Positions 7,357-9,615 of a stretch of DNA of 9,615 nt are shown here, in pieces. Where the stretch lies: the NCBI GenBank assembly GCA_934717895.1, contig CAKUZO010000068.1, positions 1 through 9,615 on the forward strand, in the 5' to 3' direction. Under the pieces are notes generated by a model that ran no database searches, was not told where the DNA came from, and worked only from the letters and a program-made list of their open reading frames with translations. The position numbers and the translations under genes are program-made. Position 1 is the stretch's first letter. Each line of letters opens with the position of its first letter. Source of the DNA: an uncultured Candidatus Melainabacteria bacterium (GTDB lineage: Bacteria > Cyanobacteriota > Vampirovibrionia > Gastranaerophilales > Gastranaerophilaceae).

Positions 7357-8229
7357 ATGAAGATAAGTAGATTACAACGTGATATTACCCTAAATCAGGG
7401 TACATCAAGGCTCCATTCGGAACCCCAGAATTTTAGGGAGAAAACTAAGGGAGCTTATGACAATAATAGAGGATATAGTGCGAATTATAACGGCAGTTTT
7501 ACGGGTAAGAGTGAGGCTGCCGTTAATGTTGCTAAAAAGGGCGGTATATTTGCCAGCAAATGGTTCAATAAATTTTTAACATATACAAATGACCACAACG
7601 TAGCAACAAGTGCATTAGTTGCCCTCGGCTTAGCGGGTGTTATGCGTCCGGCAACAATTCTTGCACTTCCTGGGAAAAAGGATAAAGAAGATAAAATTTA
7701 TGCATCAGGGCACTCAATGGCATCTGCAATCTTAGGTTTTGTAGCATCAGTTATCGTTACAAGCCCTCTTGATGGTGCTGTCAAAAAAATATTCGGCTCA
7801 GATGGATATCTTAAAGACAAAGATGGTAATATCATAAAAGACAAAGACGGGAAACCTAGAATTTTCAGTAAAAAACTTTTTGAATTAGCAGAAAAAGAAA
7901 AAGCCCTTGAAGCTAAGGCAAACGCAAGAGATGCAGCCGGAAAAATTATAGATAAAACATCAAGAGCGGCTTATAAAGCAGTAAAACGCCACAGAGCAGC
8001 ACTAGAAACTCTTGTTAAAAATATTCCTGATTTTGTTATTGCAATTCCAAGATCAATTCTTACAATTGCGTTAATTCCGCCAATTTTGAAATATGTTTTC
8101 GGTGTTGAAAAGAAAAAGAAACCTGAACAGACAGAAGCCCCAAAGGATACAAATAATATGAATACTCCAACAAAAATGGATTTTATTGAAAAACCGGCGT
8201 TTAAAGAATTCAAAGGAGGTGTTCAATAA
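7357..8229 (+). CDS. unrecognised membrane-associated protein, first of a coupled pair
   Basis: I do not recognise this 290-residue protein. Residues 1-46 are polar and low in hydrophobics, ending in S-F-T-G at 47-50, a short leader that I associate with Gastranaerophilales proteins. Three hydrophobic stretches follow: about 81-104, 120-142 and 224-250. The first two are joined by a charged loop (K-K-D-K-E-D-K, 107-113). Between the second and third lies a lysine-rich helical region. It includes the doubled unit K-D-K-D-G at 153-157 and 161-165 and a probable coiled or amphipathic helix at 172-222. The tail after 250 is lysine-rich (E-K-K-K-K-P), then polar. There is no signal peptide. The ATG follows a GGTGAA-like site, and the stop overlaps the next start by one base (TAATG). 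The layout resembles that of the next protein. It is probably membrane-bound; the function is unknown. Confidence 0.8.
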   Translation: MKISRLQRDITLNQGTSRLHSEPQNFREKTKGAYDNNRGYSANYNGSFTGKSEAAVNVAKKGGIFASKWFNKFLTYTNDHNVATSALVALGLAGVMRPATILALPGKKDKEDKIYASGHSMASAILGFVASVIVTSPLDGAVKKIFGSDGYLKDKDGNIIKDKDGKPRIFSKKLFELAEKEKALEAKANARDAAGKIIDKTSRAAYKAVKRHRAALETLVKNIPDFVIAIPRSILTIALIPPILKYVFGVEKKKKPEQTEAPKDTNNMNTPTKMDFIEKPAFKEFKGGVQ

Positions 8230-9215
8230 TGAACGTAACATTAAACTCTTTTAATTCTTATAATCAATATAATAAGCAAAATCTTCAATGTTGCAAACCA
8301 AAACCACAAAGCTTTACGGCTAATCCTGTGCAAGTTGCTGGCGATGTTATTGACCTGGTTGCAGAACAAGCAACAAAAGAAAAATCGGGTTTCTTTAAAC
8401 CTTTTTCAGATTTTTATGACAGATGTACAGATAGTATTGCAAAACATTTTACATCTAAAATTGTTGACAGCAAGCCGATGAATACAATTGCTGAAAAATT
8501 GAAAAACAGCGATAATTTGTTCCAACACTGTTTGACCCTAGGGTCTTTGATTACAAGTGGTTTGTATATGGAAAAAACTTTGACAAATGATAAACTTGAC
8601 AAAGACAGAAAGCAAACACTTGCGGTAAACCAAGGCTTGACATTCTTAGTATCAACAGCAGGAGCTTATTCACTTGATAAATATTTAAAAAACTGGTGGG
8701 AAAATACAACTTCTAAATACATCGGAACTCAAATTAATGATGAAAACTTTGCCAAAAACTTCAAGGGTATCAATCAAGGTATCAATGAAATCAATAAAAA
8801 GCTTAAACAAAATCCAAATGGCGATGTAAATCAAATTGCAGACGAAGTAAAAGAAGCATTGAAAATGCCTAAAAAAGGTGAAAAAGGATATGCAGGTTAT
8901 ACTGAATTCCTTGAACACGCAGTAAAAGGGGCTATTGAAGATGCGGATGACAGCGTAAAATCAGTTGAAAAACTAAAACTTGACAAATATACAGATAAAC
9001 TTGTTAAGAATGGCAAAATTGCAGAGTTATCATCTGAACTTAAAGGCAAAATAAAAGGCATGGGCTTGTTAAGAACAATGTTGGTATTCGGCTTTGTTTA
9101 CAGATACTTCGTGCCGGTTGTAGTAACAAAACCTGCAAACTGGTTGTGCGAAAAGTATTTGTCACACAAACAAGCTAAAAACGAAGCAAAAGAAGACCAA
9201 ACTCAAAAAGCCTAA
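8229..9215 (+). CDS. unrecognised membrane-associated protein, second of a coupled pair
   Basis: I do not recognise this 328-residue protein. Its plan repeats that of the gene before it. A short polar leader ends in S-F-T-A at 28-31. An amphipathic stretch to about 97 follows. Then come a hydrophobic segment at about 98-113, a charged loop (N-D-K-L-D-K-D-R-K, 120-128), and a second hydrophobic segment at 131-150 ending in L-D-K-Y-L-K. A long lysine/aspartate-rich helical region (160-275) leads to a strongly hydrophobic C-terminal segment (277-300) and a charged tail. The upstream protein has L-D-G-A-V-K at the matching place. Two adjacent cysteines lie at 21-22, too far from the N-terminus and without a signal peptide for a lipoprotein. 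An excellent AAAGGAGG (8213-8220) inside the upstream gene and the one-base overlap indicate translational coupling. The two products may act together at the membrane. Confidence 0.8.
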   Translation: MNVTLNSFNSYNQYNKQNLQCCKPKPQSFTANPVQVAGDVIDLVAEQATKEKSGFFKPFSDFYDRCTDSIAKHFTSKIVDSKPMNTIAEKLKNSDNLFQHCLTLGSLITSGLYMEKTLTNDKLDKDRKQTLAVNQGLTFLVSTAGAYSLDKYLKNWWENTTSKYIGTQINDENFAKNFKGINQGINEINKKLKQNPNGDVNQIADEVKEALKMPKKGEKGYAGYTEFLEHAVKGAIEDADDSVKSVEKLKLDKYTDKLVKNGKIAELSSELKGKIKGMGLLRTMLVFGFVYRYFVPVVVTKPANWLCEKYLSHKQAKNEAKEDQTQKA

Positions 9216-9254
9216 AATATAAAAATTAAATAATCATTTTGAAAACTTAGAATA

Positions 9255-9281
9255 TTAGCACAAACGATTAGTGAGTGCTAA
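9255..9281. promoter_or_regulatory. CIRCE-like HrcA operator (or hairpin terminator)
   Basis: The left half TTAGCACAA (9255-9263) and right half GAGTGCTAA (9273-9281) are exactly 9 bases apart. The CIRCE consensus is TTAGCACTC-N9-GAGTGCTAA, so 16 of 18 defined bases match and the right half is perfect. HrcA binds CIRCE to repress heat-shock operons such as groESL, dnaK and hrcA. No such gene follows here: upstream is a plus-strand membrane protein ending 39 bases earlier, and downstream is a minus-strand tRNA. The stem extends to 11 perfect pairs (9251-9261 with 9275-9285, loop 13) and is followed by TTTTGTTATT. It could therefore work as, or have become, a terminator for the upstream pair. 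I am sure of the pattern, not of the role. Confidence 0.55.
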
Positions 9282-9355
9282 TATTTTTGTTATTCAGAAT
9301 CTAGTATCAAATATGATAGTTTTGAGTCGTATTCCGCCTTTTGCTCACTCGCGCC

Positions 9356-9374
9356 GAACGCAATATGTGCGTTC
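9356..9374. other. hairpin in a GC-rich intergenic island
   Basis: GAACGCA (9356-9362) and TGCGTTC (9368-9374) pair perfectly around a 5-base loop. They sit in a stretch (about 9326-9390) that is much richer in G and C than its surroundings and has no open frame worth calling. No T-run follows, so it is not a standard terminator. It may be part of a dispersed intergenic repeat; I cannot identify it. Confidence 0.4.
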
Positions 9375-9427
9375 TCATCGCTATCGGTTCCTTTAATTAC
9401 ACAAATTATACAAAAAACAAAAAATAT

Positions 9428-9501
9428 TGGCCCCGATGCGATTCGAACGCATGATCTTTGGTTTAGGAAACCACTGCTCTATCCTGCTGAGCTACGAGGC
9501 C
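9428..9501 (-). tRNA. tRNA-Arg (anticodon CCU)
   Basis: The 74-base minus-strand sequence folds as a full cloverleaf. The acceptor stem GGCCTCG pairs with CGGGGCC, with one T-G wobble. The D-stem is GCTC/GAGC. The anticodon loop is TTCCTAA, with U33 and anticodon CCU, which reads AGG. A five-base variable region follows, then the T-arm ATGCG-TTCGAAT-CGCAT and discriminator A. The base at 27-43 is a G-A mismatch at the end of the anticodon stem. CCA is not encoded. A T-rich run follows the 3' end (about 9410-9427) and could help termination. A candidate extended -10 box lies directly upstream. Confidence 0.95.
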
Positions 9502-9509
9502 ACTATCAA

Positions 9510-9518
9510 ATTTTATCA
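9510..9518 (-). promoter_or_regulatory. candidate extended -10 box for tRNA-Arg
   Basis: On the minus strand TGA-TAAAAT (9510-9518) matches an extended -10 motif and places the transcription start close to the first base of the tRNA. No good -35 is found, because that region is occupied by the terminator hairpin at 9520-9547. Confidence 0.3.
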
Positions 9519-9519
9519 T

Positions 9520-9547
9520 AAAAACGGAGATTTTGCTCTCCGTTTTT
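9520..9547. terminator. bidirectional intrinsic terminator
   Basis: AAAAACGGAGA (9520-9530) and TCTCCGTTTTT (9537-9547) form a perfect 11-base stem with loop TTTTGC. The A-run and T-run flank a GC core, so it can terminate transcription in either direction. On the minus strand it would shield the tRNA from a gene beyond the right edge; on the plus strand it would end read-through from the 7357-9215 pair. The 68 bases to its right hold AT-rich possible -10 motifs (TATAAT at 9580-9585) and no recognisable gene. Confidence 0.75.
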
Positions 9548-9615
9548 CGGTTTTTCAACCGGCTGTCAACCAAAATTATTATAATACAAAATCTAGGATT
9601 ATAACAACATATAAG

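Noticed and set aside
7860..7865. Calcium-binding EF-hand in the doubled K-D-K-D-G unit of the first cassette protein
   Set aside because: The acidic residues do not follow the 12-residue EF-hand spacing and the closing glutamate is missing. The unit lies at residues 153-165, about 7813-7851.
7971..8918. Minus-strand open frames opposite the two cassette genes
   Set aside because: They are antisense to frames with good ribosome sites and coupling; their hydrophobic content is the complement of lysine/glutamate codons.
9355..9450. Possible attachment-site duplication of the tRNA 3' part
   Set aside because: CGAACGCA occurs both at 9355-9362 and in the tRNA T-arm, but the match is only 8 bases and no integrase or phage gene is present.

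Overview
The window is AT-rich bacterial DNA with short intergenic gaps, good Shine-Dalgarno sites and ordinary ATG starts. Several proteins lean towards the cyanobacterial lineage: a BicA-like SulP transporter, a NarL-type response regulator whose C-terminal end looks cyanobacterial, and a NadC with the cyanobacterial-style C-terminus. There are no photosynthesis genes here. The two unrecognised proteins at the right carry an N-terminal S-F-T-[G/A] leader that I associate with gut Gastranaerophilales (Melainabacteria/Vampirovibrionia). My best guess is therefore a non-photosynthetic, host-associated relative of cyanobacteria. This rests on pattern recognition, not on a search.

Layout. Left edge to 2277 (minus strand): a BicA/SulP-type anion transporter, a small secreted ankyrin-repeat protein, and the first ~13 codons of another gene that runs off the window into a run of 11 C's (poly-G in coding sense). 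2428-3795 (plus): an MFS sugar porter, divergent from the SulP gene. 3804-3845: a tandem 8-bp repeat between convergent gene ends. 3873-4532 (minus): a NarL/FixJ response regulator with no kinase beside it. 4533-4749: a divergent control region with two clear dyads. 4750-7186 (plus): nadB and nadC, overlapping, giving two of the three steps of de novo NAD synthesis from aspartate (nadA must lie elsewhere). 7187-7356: an intergenic stretch with 8-bp direct repeats. 7357-9215 (plus): two translationally coupled genes for unrecognised membrane-associated proteins that look like distant paralogues. 9216-9427: no gene, but a near-perfect CIRCE element (HrcA operator) and a GC-rich hairpin island. 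9428-9501 (minus): tRNA-Arg(CCU). 9520-9547: a strong bidirectional terminator hairpin.

Most of the window is housekeeping and transport. The parts worth a second look are the CIRCE-like operator with no heat-shock gene next to it, the two-gene membrane cassette, the homopolymer at the left edge, the tandem repeat, and the dyads between the response regulator and nadB.
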